Source: Lachnospiraceae bacterium UBA1818
Lineage (GTDB): Bacteria > Bacillota > Clostridia > Lachnospirales > Lachnospiraceae
Length of the DNA: 64,000 nt
NCBI GenBank assembly: GCA_904419285.1
Contig: CAJFQZ010000001.1
Location: forward strand, 62,001 to 126,000
Direction of reading: 5' to 3'
The position numbers were made by a program, and so were the translations under genes. Below the pieces are notes generated by a model. That model did no database searches. It was not told where the DNA came from and worked only from the letters and a program-made list of their open reading frames with translations. Shown here one piece after another: positions 7,258-15,169 of this stretch (positions within the stretch are counted from its first letter, which is position 1; each line of letters opens with the position of its first letter).

Positions 7258-9336
7258 TTACTCCGGCAGAATATCGCGCATGCTCCGAAGGCTGATCACC
7301 AGCGTGGATGTATTGTGGAGTAGCGCCGACGTGGTCGGCTGGATCAGTCCCGCCACCCCGAGGAGGATGAGCCCTGAATTGATCCCCACGATGCCTCTGT
7401 AATTTCTGCGGATCCGCTTCATCATCCCGTTCGCCAGGCGCTTCAGGGTGACAAGCTCCCGCAGGTCGTCCGCCGCGATCGTGATATCCGCGATCTCCCG
7501 GGCGATCTCTGCTCCGTCGCTGATGGCGATCCCCGCGTCGGCTGCAGACAGCGCGGGGGAATCGTTGATGCCGTCGCCGATCATGATGACCCTGCGCCCG
7601 GCGGCTTTCTCCCGCTCGACAAATCCCGCCTTGTCCTCCGGGAGCACTTCCGCGTAATACTCATCCACGCCTACCCGGCGCGCGATGGAGGCGGCGGTCC
7701 TTGCACTGTCGCCGGTCATCATCACAACCTTGCCGATCCCTTCTTTTTTCAGGGCTTTCACCATGTCCCGGGCTTCTTCCCGCAGAGGGTCTTCAATACA
7801 GATAACTGCCGTCAGCTCATTCTCGATGGCAAGATACAGATGGGAGTATTCTGCCGGAAGATCGTCAAACCGCTGCTGATATTCCGGGCGGACCGTGCAT
7901 CCCTCGTCCTCGAATACAAAATGGCTGCTGCCGATGATGACCTTCTTCTCCTCGATATAGGAGGAGATCCCATGGGCCACGATATATTCCACTTTGGAGT
8001 GCATTTCCTCATGGTACAGCTTTCTCTTCTTCGCCGCGTCCACCACGGCCTTTGCCATGGAATGTGGGAAGTGCTCTTCCAGGCAGGCGGCGATCCGAAG
8101 CGCCTCGTCCTCCGGATAGTCTCCGAATACCACTACTTCTTTTACCGTGGGCTTCGCCTTTGTGAGCGTTCCGGTCTTGTCAAAGACGACCGTTTCCGCC
8201 TCCGCCACGGCTTCCAGGAATTTTCCGCCTTTCACGGTGATCCCGCTGGCCCCTGCCTCCCGGATCGCGGACAGGACGGTGAGCGGCATTGCAAGCTTCA
8301 GCGCGCAGGAGAAGTCGACCATAAGGACAGACAGCGCCTTCGTCACGCTGCGCGTCAGAAGCCACGCCGCGCCGGTGCCGATCAGTGTATATGGTACAAG
8401 CCTGTCCGCCAGATGCTCGGCTTTGCTCTCAACAGATGATTTCAGCTTCTCCGAATCTTCGATCATGGTTACGATCTTTTCAAAGCGGGTGGATCCTGAG
8501 ACCGCGCGTACCAGGATCTCCAGCTCGCCTTCCTCCACCACGGTCCCGGCGTAGACGGACTGCCCCGGCACTCTGCGCACAGGCATGGACTCTCCGGTCA
8601 GGGACGACTGGTTGACCATCCCCTCTCCGCCTGAGACTTCTCCGTCAAAGGGGATCACATTTCCCATATGGACGACAACCACATCACCCGCGCTGATCTT
8701 TGACGCATTGACAAGGACTTCCTGGTCCTCTCTCTTCAGCCATACCTTCTTGATGTTCAGCGACATGCTCCGCGCCAGGTCTCCCACGGACTTCTTATGC
8801 GTCCATTCTTCCAGGATCTCCCCCACGCCGAGAAGGAACATGACGGAACCCGCGGTGTCAAAATCGCCCCGCAGCACCGACACGCCGATGGCTGTGGCGT
8901 CCAGGAGCGGCACTTCGATCTTCCTGCGCCTGATGCAGGCGATCCCTTCTCTGATATACTTAAGAGAACGGATAAAGGTCAGCGCCGCCCGCACAGGATA
9001 AGGCACGAACAGCCTGCATCCATAGTGCAGGAGCGCCTTTGTGATCAGTTTTTCCTTATAAACTGCGTTCAGCTCTCTCCCGGAATCTGACAGGACATTC
9101 TCCGGCACGTCCGCCTTCTCGTAACTGAATTCCTTCAGCATAAGGAGCAGCGGCTCCCGCCCGCCCGTATAACAGATGACAGCATCTGCGGTGCGTTCAT
9201 ATACTTTGACATCTGTTATATTCTCCTGCTTCTCAAGATACCAGGAAAGAGTATCCGCCTCCGCATATGTCATCCTCGCCTGGGCGACATGAATACGGAG
9301 ACGGCCTCTTATCTCATGCTTTATGATAAATTTCAT
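7258..9336 (-). CDS. P1B-type heavy-metal transporting ATPase with HMA_2-like N-terminus
   Basis: A 692-residue metal pump of the plasma membrane. The N-terminal 75 residues form a ferredoxin-like HMA_2-type domain without a CXXC pair. Core motifs are present: LTGES, phosphorylation site VFDKTGTLT, EEHFPHSMAKAV at the place of the usual SEHP, MTGDSARTA, and GDGINDSPALSAADAGIAI. The membrane metal-binding motif, normally CPC or SPC, reads DFSCALKLAMP, so the usual proline is serine. Metal specificity cannot be assigned; a DtxR-like box in the operon promoter points to iron or manganese physiology. Third gene after two tiny genes; a seven-base gap and a weak RBS suggest coupling. Confidence 0.9.
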   Translation of the reverse strand: MKFIIKHEIRGRLRIHVAQARMTYAEADTLSWYLEKQENITDVKVYERTADAVICYTGGREPLLLMLKEFSYEKADVPENVLSDSGRELNAVYKEKLITKALLHYGCRLFVPYPVRAALTFIRSLKYIREGIACIRRRKIEVPLLDATAIGVSVLRGDFDTAGSVMFLLGVGEILEEWTHKKSVGDLARSMSLNIKKVWLKREDQEVLVNASKISAGDVVVVHMGNVIPFDGEVSGGEGMVNQSSLTGESMPVRRVPGQSVYAGTVVEEGELEILVRAVSGSTRFEKIVTMIEDSEKLKSSVESKAEHLADRLVPYTLIGTGAAWLLTRSVTKALSVLMVDFSCALKLAMPLTVLSAIREAGASGITVKGGKFLEAVAEAETVVFDKTGTLTKAKPTVKEVVVFGDYPEDEALRIAACLEEHFPHSMAKAVVDAAKKRKLYHEEMHSKVEYIVAHGISSYIEEKKVIIGSSHFVFEDEGCTVRPEYQQRFDDLPAEYSHLYLAIENELTAVICIEDPLREEARDMVKALKKEGIGKVVMMTGDSARTAASIARRVGVDEYYAEVLPEDKAGFVEREKAAGRRVIMIGDGINDSPALSAADAGIAISDGAEIAREIADITIAADDLRELVTLKRLANGMMKRIRRNYRGIVGINSGLILLGVAGLIQPTTSALLHNTSTLVISLRSMRDILPE

Positions 9337-9342
9337 GATCCG

Positions 9343-9651
9343 CTATACAGTTTTCTCTTCCGAACTTTCCGCACCTGCATCTTCTTCGTCCGCTGACTCC
9401 TGCACTGCCGCAGCTTCCTCAGCCTCTCTCGCCGCGTTGATCTGCTGCGCCTCCGCCAGGATATCCTCTGCATTCTCCTGCATTGTCGTCGCTGTCTTCA
9501 TCACGCAGTCCTTCGCCCTCAGGGCAGCCGCCGTGCAGTTCGTATACACTTTCTTTGCGTCTTTGCTGGAGAGGATCTTGACTCCCGCTGTCCCAAACAG
9601 GACGCCTCCTGCAAACAGTCCGATCTTTTTCATTGTTGAAACACTTAACAT
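9343..9651 (-). CDS. DUF6110 family protein
   Basis: A 102-residue protein with an N-terminal hydrophobic stretch (MKKIGLFAGGVLFGTAGVKIL) followed by an amphipathic helix with two cysteines (YTNCTAAALRAKDCVMKTAT) and a Glu/Ala-rich acidic tail. It looks like a small membrane-associated protein. Start chosen at 9651 because AGGAGG lies eight bases upstream; the longer open frame starting at 9699 overlaps the upstream micro-gene. I recognise the family as DUF6110, which I associate with this type of P1B ATPase gene. Function unknown; its role may be as an accessory or assembly subunit. Confidence 0.75.
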   Translation of the reverse strand: MLSVSTMKKIGLFAGGVLFGTAGVKILSSKDAKKVYTNCTAAALRAKDCVMKTATTMQENAEDILAEAQQINAAREAEEAAAVQESADEEDAGAESSEEKTV

Positions 9652-9700
9652 ACTGAATACCTCCTGAAATATCTGTGATTGTTCTTCTGTCGCTGACATC

Positions 9701-9781
9701 CTACTTGTGTCTGTAACCGGTATAAAATACCATCACGAAACAGAACACAGCAGCCCATGCCCAGAATTTATGCTGTTTCAT
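9701..9781 (-). CDS. DUF6219-like micro-protein (26 aa)
   Basis: A 26-residue open frame: MKQHKFWAWAAVFCFVMVFY followed by TGYRHK. One hydrophobic helix flanked by positively charged ends fits a single-pass membrane micro-protein. GAGGAAG precedes the ATG. The first gene of the operon with DUF6110 and the P1B ATPase, just downstream of a good promoter with a DtxR-like box. The composition and pattern match what I recall of DUF6219. Confidence 0.7.
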   Translation of the reverse strand: MKQHKFWAWAAVFCFVMVFYTGYRHK

Positions 9782-9833
9782 ATGTGCACCACTTCCTCTG
9801 TTAATAATATGTAAAACATCAGGATACGGTCAC

Positions 9834-9869
9834 ATCATAGCAGTCTCATTTCAGGGTAGTCAAACCTAA
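9834..9869 (-). promoter_or_regulatory. Promoter of the DUF6219-DUF6110-P1B operon with DtxR-like box
   Basis: Minus strand: -35 TTGACT (9858-9863), 18-base spacer, -10 TATGAT (9834-9839). Overlapping the -35 is TTAGGTTTGACTACCCTGA (9851-9869), which matches the DtxR/IdeR consensus TTAGGTTAGCCTAACCTAA at 15 of 19 positions by direct comparison. A DtxR-family regulator is encoded at 17780-18145 and similar boxes precede feoA and feoB. Confidence 0.72.
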
Positions 9870-9898
9870 CAGGCTTTACTGATAAATCTTATCACTTC

Positions 9899-10651
9899 TC
9901 ATTCTTTCTCTGCCTCAACTATATTTTCACAGGACTCATATTCGCCTCCGGGCAGCCGGTCCGTTATGATCACAGCCTCTCTGAACTCTCCGAAGCTGAC
10001 CGGGCTGGTGAGGGCAAACTTGCTGCTGTCACAGAGCACATACCGCTCTCTTGACCGCCTCATCGCACACTGCTTGATCATCGCCTCGTTGATATCCGGA
10101 GTGGTGAAACCGGCCTCGATGCCTGCGCCGTTGGTCCCGAAAAATCCCTTGGTAAAATTGTACTTCTGAAGATCTGCATAGGCCTCATTGCCCACGATCG
10201 CCTCCGTCGCCGCCTTCAGCTCCCCGCCGATCAGGATCACACGGAAGCCGTTCTCAGACAGCTTCAGCGCGTGGGACACCGCGTTTGTCACGAAGACCGC
10301 CGACTTCTCCGTCAGAAACGGGATCATATACCCCGTCGTCGTGCCTGCGTCCAGATAGACGAAGTCCTCCGGCCTGACCAGAGCGGCCGCATGCCTGGCG
10401 ATCCTGATCTTTTCCTCCCGGTTCTGCTCCGCCCTGAGTGATACCTTCTCCTCCTTTGTGCTGAGCTTTTCCCCGGTCTGCACTGCTCCGCCGAACACCT
10501 TCACCAGAGCTCCCTTTTTATGGAGCGCGTTGAGGTCTCTCCGGATCGTTGACTCCGAAGCCCCGAAGTGTTCTGTCAGCTCCGTCACTGTTACGCTTCC
10601 TTTTTCTCTCAAAAGTCTCAGGATCTGCTCCTGTCTTGTCTCTGTCAGCAT
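9899..10651 (-). CDS. DeoR-family transcriptional regulator of the fructose operon
   Basis: A 250-residue repressor. Residues 1-57 form the DeoR winged helix (QEQILRLLREKGSVTVTEL, then STIRRDLNAL); the rest is the DeoR sensor domain related to sugar isomerases (DAGTTTGYMIPFL, VTNAVSHALKL, ERYVLCDSSKFALTSPV). In this family phosphorylated sugars release the repressor; here fructose 1-phosphate is the likely signal from the neighbouring fruK and fruA. Start at 10651 preferred because AAGGA lies eight bases upstream; an ATG nine bases earlier overlaps that RBS. Unusually it is the last gene, after a terminator, rather than the first gene of the fru operon. Confidence 0.9.
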   Translation of the reverse strand: MLTETRQEQILRLLREKGSVTVTELTEHFGASESTIRRDLNALHKKGALVKVFGGAVQTGEKLSTKEEKVSLRAEQNREEKIRIARHAAALVRPEDFVYLDAGTTTGYMIPFLTEKSAVFVTNAVSHALKLSENGFRVILIGGELKAATEAIVGNEAYADLQKYNFTKGFFGTNGAGIEAGFTTPDINEAMIKQCAMRRSRERYVLCDSSKFALTSPVSFGEFREAVIITDRLPGGEYESCENIVEAEKE

Positions 10652-10675
10652 TGTCCCCATCCTTTCGTTCTCTGA

Positions 10676-10705
10676 TAGAAAAAGCGGATTCAGTGAATCC
10701 GCTTT
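10676..10705 (-). terminator. Terminator after fruA
   Basis: GCGGATTCA (10684-10692) and TGAATCCGC (10694-10702) form a 9-bp perfect stem; on the minus strand it is followed by TTTTTC. It sits between fruA and the regulator gene, so the regulator would depend on readthrough or its own promoter. Confidence 0.85.
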
Positions 10706-10783
10706 CTTCCGTTTTGCTATTCTATTTTACAACGAAATGTCTGCCTCGGCAAGCCGGAGGCCGTGTCGTTTTCTCACCGAAGA

Positions 10784-12703
10784 TCACGCCGCTTTTTTCT
10801 TCAGCAGTCCAAGGAGGACAGCTCCCACAACGGTTCCGACGACCAGTGCGGCCAGATACATAACTGCATTTCCGACCACCGGGAACACGAAGATCCCACC
10901 GTGAGGCGCCATCAGCGTACATCCGAACGCCATGGAGAGTGCTCCTGCCACTGCCGCTCCTATGATACAGGAGGGAAGGACATGCAGCGGATCCGCCGCC
11001 GCATAAGGGATCGCGCCCTCAGTGATAAATGCAAGTCCCATAATAAAGTTGACCGGTGCAGACTTTCTCTCATCTTTCGTAAATTTGTTTTTGAACAGGA
11101 TGGACGCCAGGGCGATCGCACAGGGCGGAACCATACCGCCGATCATGACTGCTGCCATGATGTCATAGTTTCCTGCCGCGATAGATGCTGTTCCGAACAC
11201 ATACGCCGCCTTGTTGAACGGGCCGCCCATGTCGATGGACATCATTCCCGCCACGATAATGCCGAGCAGGATCTTGCTGCTTCCGCTCATGTTGGTAAGC
11301 GCCGTATTCAGCCCCGTATTGAGCGCTCCGATCGGCGGCTCCACAATATAGATCATGATCAGTCCGATGAGAAGGATGCCGAACAGAGGATACAGCAGTA
11401 CCGGTGTGATCTTCTCAATGGATTCCGGCAGCTTTGAAAATACCTTTTTCAGAGCCAGGATCAGATAGCCGGCGAGGAAGCCTGCGACAAGCGCCCCAAG
11501 GAAGCCGGACTTTCCGTTTGCTGCGACCATGCCGCCCACAAAGCCGACTGCCAGCGCAGGCCTGTCGCCGATACTGGATGCAATGTATCCGGCAAGGACC
11601 GGGAGCATAAAGCCAAACGCGACATTACCGATATTTTTCAGAGCGGCCGCCACCGGTGTTATGGTTCCGAAATTGGATCTTGCATCCGCGGAAAGCGAAT
11701 TGACATCCACGCAGAGTCCGTCGATCAGGAACGCCAGCGCGATCAGGATACCTCCGCCGATGACAAAGGGCAGCATGTGGGATACACCGTTCATCAGATG
11801 GGTGTAGATCTTATGGGCGGTTCCGCCTGAGCTTTTCTGCTCGCTCTCCGAGGACGGATTTCCCGCCTGGTACACCGGCGCGTCTCCCCTGATGGCTCTC
11901 TCCACCAGCTGGTCCGCTTTGCTGATGCCGTCCGTCACCTGGCATTCGATCAGTTTCTTTCCGTGGAAACGGTCCATCGGAACCTTGGCGTCAGCCGCAA
12001 CGATGATGCAGTCCGCATCTTTGATCTCCTGCTCGGTGAGCACGTTTTTCGCACCTCCGGACCCCCGCGTCTCTACTTTGATAAAGCATCCTGCCGCTTT
12101 CGCTGCCTTCTCCAGGCCTTCCGCCGCCATATAGGTATGCGCAATTCCCGTCGGGCAGGATGTGACTGCCAGGATCCTGCATTTATACTGTGCAGGCTCA
12201 TTCTCCGTCTGGGCGGCAAGCTGGTCGTCCACGTCCGGCTTTTCCTGATCCGCATGGTCCACGATCTCAAGAAATTCGTCCACTGTCTTCGCATTCTTCA
12301 GATTCTCTGCAAATTTTTCATCCATGAGCAGCATGGAGAGCTTGCTGAGCACATCAAGATGAATGTTGTCTTTCGTGTTCGGCGCGGCGATCAGAAAGAT
12401 CAGATGGACCGGCTGTCCGTCCAGCGAGTCAAAGTCCACTCCATTTGGAATGACCATGGCCGCAAGTCCCGGTTTTATAACTGCGTCACACTTGCCGTGA
12501 GGGATCGCGATCCCTTCTCCGATTCCCGTTGTTCCTTCTTCCTCTCTCCGGTAGACTTCCTGTCTGTAAGCTTCCTCGTCCCGGATCTTCCCGCTTTTTA
12601 CCATAAGCGCTATCATCTGGTCGAGAGCGTCTTTCTTCGATGCCGGAGCGCCGTTGAGCAGAATACTTCTTCTGTCAAGCAGTTCTGTAATCTTCATATT
12701 CAT
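10784..12703 (-). CDS. fruA: Fructose-specific PTS enzyme IIABC
   Basis: Imports fructose and phosphorylates it to fructose 1-phosphate. The 639-residue chain has, in order: EIIA (residues about 1-150, with the phospho-histidine in AIPHGKCDAV), EIIB (about 175-275, with the phospho-cysteine in AVTSCPTGIAHTYMAAE), and EIIC (about 305-635; eight or more hydrophobic segments, GGGILIALAFLIDG, and the stretch ITEGAIPYAAADPLHVLP). RBS AAGGGAAGGG serves either of two ATGs six bases apart. It follows fruK with a 21-base gap. Confidence 0.95.
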   Translation of the reverse strand: MNMKITELLDRRSILLNGAPASKKDALDQMIALMVKSGKIRDEEAYRQEVYRREEEGTTGIGEGIAIPHGKCDAVIKPGLAAMVIPNGVDFDSLDGQPVHLIFLIAAPNTKDNIHLDVLSKLSMLLMDEKFAENLKNAKTVDEFLEIVDHADQEKPDVDDQLAAQTENEPAQYKCRILAVTSCPTGIAHTYMAAEGLEKAAKAAGCFIKVETRGSGGAKNVLTEQEIKDADCIIVAADAKVPMDRFHGKKLIECQVTDGISKADQLVERAIRGDAPVYQAGNPSSESEQKSSGGTAHKIYTHLMNGVSHMLPFVIGGGILIALAFLIDGLCVDVNSLSADARSNFGTITPVAAALKNIGNVAFGFMLPVLAGYIASSIGDRPALAVGFVGGMVAANGKSGFLGALVAGFLAGYLILALKKVFSKLPESIEKITPVLLYPLFGILLIGLIMIYIVEPPIGALNTGLNTALTNMSGSSKILLGIIVAGMMSIDMGGPFNKAAYVFGTASIAAGNYDIMAAVMIGGMVPPCAIALASILFKNKFTKDERKSAPVNFIMGLAFITEGAIPYAAADPLHVLPSCIIGAAVAGALSMAFGCTLMAPHGGIFVFPVVGNAVMYLAALVVGTVVGAVLLGLLKKKAA

Positions 12704-12724
12704 TCCCTTCCCTTCATTCCCGTT

Positions 12725-13627
12725 TTACAATGTTTCATAAAGCCTGCGGATCTCTTCCTCCGTCGCAAGCAGTTCGGAGAAAGCGCTGGCGCTGCCCGCT
12801 GAGATCCCCATCTTAAACGCATGTTCATAGTCCTTCTTCTCTGTCCATCCGGCGAGGAATCCCGCCACCATGGAATCGCCGGATCCGACCGCATTTACAA
12901 GCGTCCCCTTTGGGACCGGAAGCATGTGCACATTTCCCTCCGCATCAAGGAGCACCGCCCCTTTTCCGCCCATGGAAACCAGGACATTCTGCGCCCCCTG
13001 CTCCTGCAGCCGCTCTGCATAGGGGACCACGTCCTCCCTGTTCTCAAGCTCCACCCCGAAGATCTCTCCCAGCTCATGGTGGTTCGGCTTGATGAGGAAA
13101 GGTCTGTACTTCAGCACATTCAGAAGCAGGTCTTTCGTGGCGTCCACGACAAAGACAATGCCTCTTCCCTCCAGCCTTGCAAGGATGTCGCTGTAGATTG
13201 AATCCGGCATACTTGACGGAATGCTTCCCGCCAGTACCAGGGTATCGCCTTCTTCCAGGCTGTCCAGCCTCTCCAGCAGCCGTCCGACCGCTTCTTCTCC
13301 GATCACCGGTCCCTGGCCGTTTATCTCTGTTCCGTCAAATTCCTTCATCTTCACATTGATCCTTGAGAATCCGTTTCCCACATCGATGAACTCGCTTCTG
13401 AATCCGAGCTCGCCCACCCTGCGCCGGATCTCCTCTCCGGTAAAACCTGCCGTAAATCCCAGGGCCGTGCTCTCGATCCCCAGGTTCTTGAGGACAGTGG
13501 ATACGTTGATTCCCTTTCCTCCCGGGAGCATCAGCTCTGATACAGTCCGGTTTGTATTTCCCAGCTGAAATCCTTCTGTTCCGACGATATAATCCAGAGA
13601 CGGATTGAATGTCACTGTGTAGATCAT
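12725..13627 (-). CDS. fruK: 1-phosphofructokinase
   Basis: Phosphorylates fructose 1-phosphate to fructose 1,6-bisphosphate, feeding glycolysis. A 300-residue PfkB-family kinase: N-terminal MIYTVTFNPSLDYIV, substrate-side motif PGGKGINVSTVLKNLG, and ATP/anion-hole motif NAVGSGDSMVAGFLAG with the catalytic Asp. Length is normal. First gene of the fru operon, preceded by a promoter with tandem operator-like repeats; the RBS is GGAGGT. Confidence 0.95.
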   Translation of the reverse strand: MIYTVTFNPSLDYIVGTEGFQLGNTNRTVSELMLPGGKGINVSTVLKNLGIESTALGFTAGFTGEEIRRRVGELGFRSEFIDVGNGFSRINVKMKEFDGTEINGQGPVIGEEAVGRLLERLDSLEEGDTLVLAGSIPSSMPDSIYSDILARLEGRGIVFVVDATKDLLLNVLKYRPFLIKPNHHELGEIFGVELENREDVVPYAERLQEQGAQNVLVSMGGKGAVLLDAEGNVHMLPVPKGTLVNAVGSGDSMVAGFLAGWTEKKDYEHAFKMGISAGSASAFSELLATEEEIRRLYETL

Positions 13628-13659
13628 CTGATCATTACCTCCTGTCTGTTTATGCTTCT

Positions 13660-13756
13660 ATTATATTCTCATATTCAATCATATTCAATCATATTAATTC
13701 ACAAAAATTCATCTTTGTTTTTGTACAACATTTCATATTCAGTCATATTCAATCAT
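13660..13756 (-). promoter_or_regulatory. fruK promoter within tandem TGATTGAATA operator repeats
   Basis: Minus strand: -35 TTGAAT (13683-13688), 17-base spacer, -10 TATAAT (13660-13665). The decamer TGATTGAATA (or TGACTGAATA) occurs four times as two adjacent pairs: one pair at about 13671-13692 overlapping the -35 and spacer, the other at about 13734-13756. Direct repeats of this type are typical operators for DeoR-family repressors; the regulator at 9899-10651 is the obvious candidate. Two sites about 60 bp apart could allow looping. Confidence 0.75.
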
Positions 13757-13763
13757 TTTAATC

Positions 13764-13813
13764 CAAAAAAATCCTGCAGCCAGAAATGAGTCTCCTCATA
13801 CTGTCTGCAGGAA
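13764..13813 (-). terminator. Terminator after the feo operon
   Basis: On the minus strand CCTGCAG pairs with CTGCAGG (13805-13811 with 13773-13779), with additional pairing ATGAG/CTCAT inside, followed by ATTTTTTT (13764-13771). It lies just after the Fur-like gene, ending the feo transcript. Confidence 0.85.
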
Positions 13814-13856
13814 TGATCTGCATTATGCTCTTTTTTTGTTACTTTTCCACAAAGTG

Positions 13857-14297
13857 TCAGGACTGTACCATGCTGCCGTCCGTCTTCTCCTTTTCTCCAT
13901 CCGGCTGCACCTTGATCCTGGCGATCTTCTGGTTCTTCAGATAACCGCAGCGCTTCAGCCCTTCCCGGATCACCTTGTTCCAGCTGCCCGGTGATAAATG
14001 GTATGTGGTGTCATCGTCCAGGACGATCTCACATCCGCATTCCGGAGGGCAGTCTTCCGAGCACTCTACTTTATACATGTTTTTCCTGCTGATCGCCCCG
14101 ATCTCCTCCAGCGCATTGATCATCCGGTAGACTGTCGCAACACCGATCTTTTCATCTGTCTTTGAGGCCTTATAAAAGATCTCCTTGCAGCTTGAGCACT
14201 CATTTTCCAGGATGATATCGATCAGCATCCGGCGCTGCTTTGTGATCCGGCATCCGTTTTCCTTCAGTTTTTCGATGATCTGTTCCTTCTTACTCAC
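13857..14297 (-). CDS. Fur-family regulator with atypical Cys-rich sensor half
   Basis: A 146-residue protein. Residues 1-80 are a standard Fur winged helix (ENGCRITKQRRMLIDIILE; recognition helix GVATVYRMINALEEIGAI). The C-terminal half does not show the usual HHH/CXXC metal-site layout; instead it has CSEDCPPECGCEIVLDD (four cysteines in eleven residues) followed by a helical segment. It may sense iron, redox or an iron-sulfur cluster in a different way. Starts at GTG with AGGAGGG upstream. Last gene of the feoA-feoB-HMA-HMA operon, so its link with iron uptake is strong. Which promoters it controls is unknown. Confidence 0.82.
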   Translation of the reverse strand: MSKKEQIIEKLKENGCRITKQRRMLIDIILENECSSCKEIFYKASKTDEKIGVATVYRMINALEEIGAISRKNMYKVECSEDCPPECGCEIVLDDDTTYHLSPGSWNKVIREGLKRCGYLKNQKIARIKVQPDGEKEKTDGSMVQS

Positions 14298-14317
14298 AGT
14301 GGCCCTCCTGTCAGCTC

Positions 14318-14686
14318 TTACGTTATGCTCAGCACCTCAAATCCTGCATCTTCCACCGCGCGCCGCAGTCTGTCCTCCTCCACGCTGCGGTCAAAAGACA
14401 CTTCTGCGCTGTTGTCTCTCAGACTTACCTTTGCGGAAACGCCGTCGAGGCTGTTCAGCGCTCTTGTGACACTGTTTACACAGTTCTGGCAGTGCATTCC
14501 GGATATTTTTATTGTACGTGTTCCGATCACCGGTCCGTCCAGCTTCTTTTTCTTCGGCCTCTTCGTTTTTACCTGTCCGGAACCGCCTCCGCAGCAGGCC
14601 CCTTCCCCTTTGAAATGTTTGATCGAGCTTTTTACGGCAAAGCCGAGAATTACTATTAAAATAAGTATGATGATCACATCAGACAT
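14318..14686 (-). CDS. Membrane-anchored HMA (heavy-metal-associated) protein 1
   Basis: A 122-residue protein: one N-terminal membrane helix (residues about 3-18), a short Cys/Gly-rich segment (GEGACCGGGSG) like FeoB-associated Cys-rich membrane proteins, a basic linker (KTKRPKKKK), and a C-terminal HMA ferredoxin-like domain with the metal motif GMHCQNC near residue 64. It would present a copper-chaperone-like domain at the inner face of the membrane near FeoB. A paralogue lies immediately upstream. RBS AAGGAT precedes the ATG. Confidence 0.85.
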   Translation of the reverse strand: MSDVIIILILIVILGFAVKSSIKHFKGEGACCGGGSGQVKTKRPKKKKLDGPVIGTRTIKISGMHCQNCVNSVTRALNSLDGVSAKVSLRDNSAEVSFDRSVEEDRLRRAVEDAGFEVLSIT

Positions 14687-14709
14687 AACGATCCTTCTTT
14701 CTTTTTTAT

Positions 14710-15096
14710 CTAACTATGCTTCCGTGATATGCTGACAACCTGGTATCCTGCTTTTTCCACTGCTCTCTTCAGAATATCATCTCCGACTTCTCTGTCATAG
14801 AAGATCTTCGCAATGCCCTTGGAGAGATTGACCTCTGCCCGTACTCCTTCGATCTGATTCAGGGTATTGGTCACATCCATAGCACAGTGCGCGCAGTTCA
14901 TTCCCGCGATCTTCATGGTTTTTCTTCCGATCACACGGCCCTCCAGTTTCTTTTTCGGTATTTTGGCGCTGCCGGGACAGCTTCCTCCTGCCGGACAGCC
15001 GATGCACTTCACACCGCTTTTCTTTGCCTTTACAATATATGAAACGGCGCCGCCGACCAAAACTGCGAGAATAATCAGTACGATAATATCTGTCAT
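14710..15096 (-). CDS. Membrane-anchored HMA protein 2 (FeoB-associated Cys-rich type)
   Basis: A 128-residue paralogue of the downstream gene with the same plan: N-terminal membrane helix (about 4-22), Cys-rich segment CIGCPAGGSCPG typical of FeoB-associated Cys-rich proteins, basic linker with KKKLEGRVIG, and HMA domain with GMNCAHC near residue 66. The shared stretch before the HMA domain (V-I-G-x-x-T-x-K-I) shows that the pair arose by duplication. It lies 73 bases after feoB, and a chaperone or storage role for ferrous iron or copper is inferred. Confidence 0.86.
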   Translation of the reverse strand: MTDIIVLIILAVLVGGAVSYIVKAKKSGVKCIGCPAGGSCPGSAKIPKKKLEGRVIGRKTMKIAGMNCAHCAMDVTNTLNQIEGVRAEVNLSKGIAKIFYDREVGDDILKRAVEKAGYQVVSISRKHS

Positions 15097-15169
15097 AAAA
15101 ATTTCCTTTCCTGCCTAACGTCAGGCGGCGGACAAAGTGTAGACCCTGTCCGCCGCTGATGATTCTGAT

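Noticed and set aside
13660-13760. CRISPR-like array (short repeats)
   Set aside because: Four short decamers in two pairs without uniform spacers or cas genes; better explained as operator repeats.
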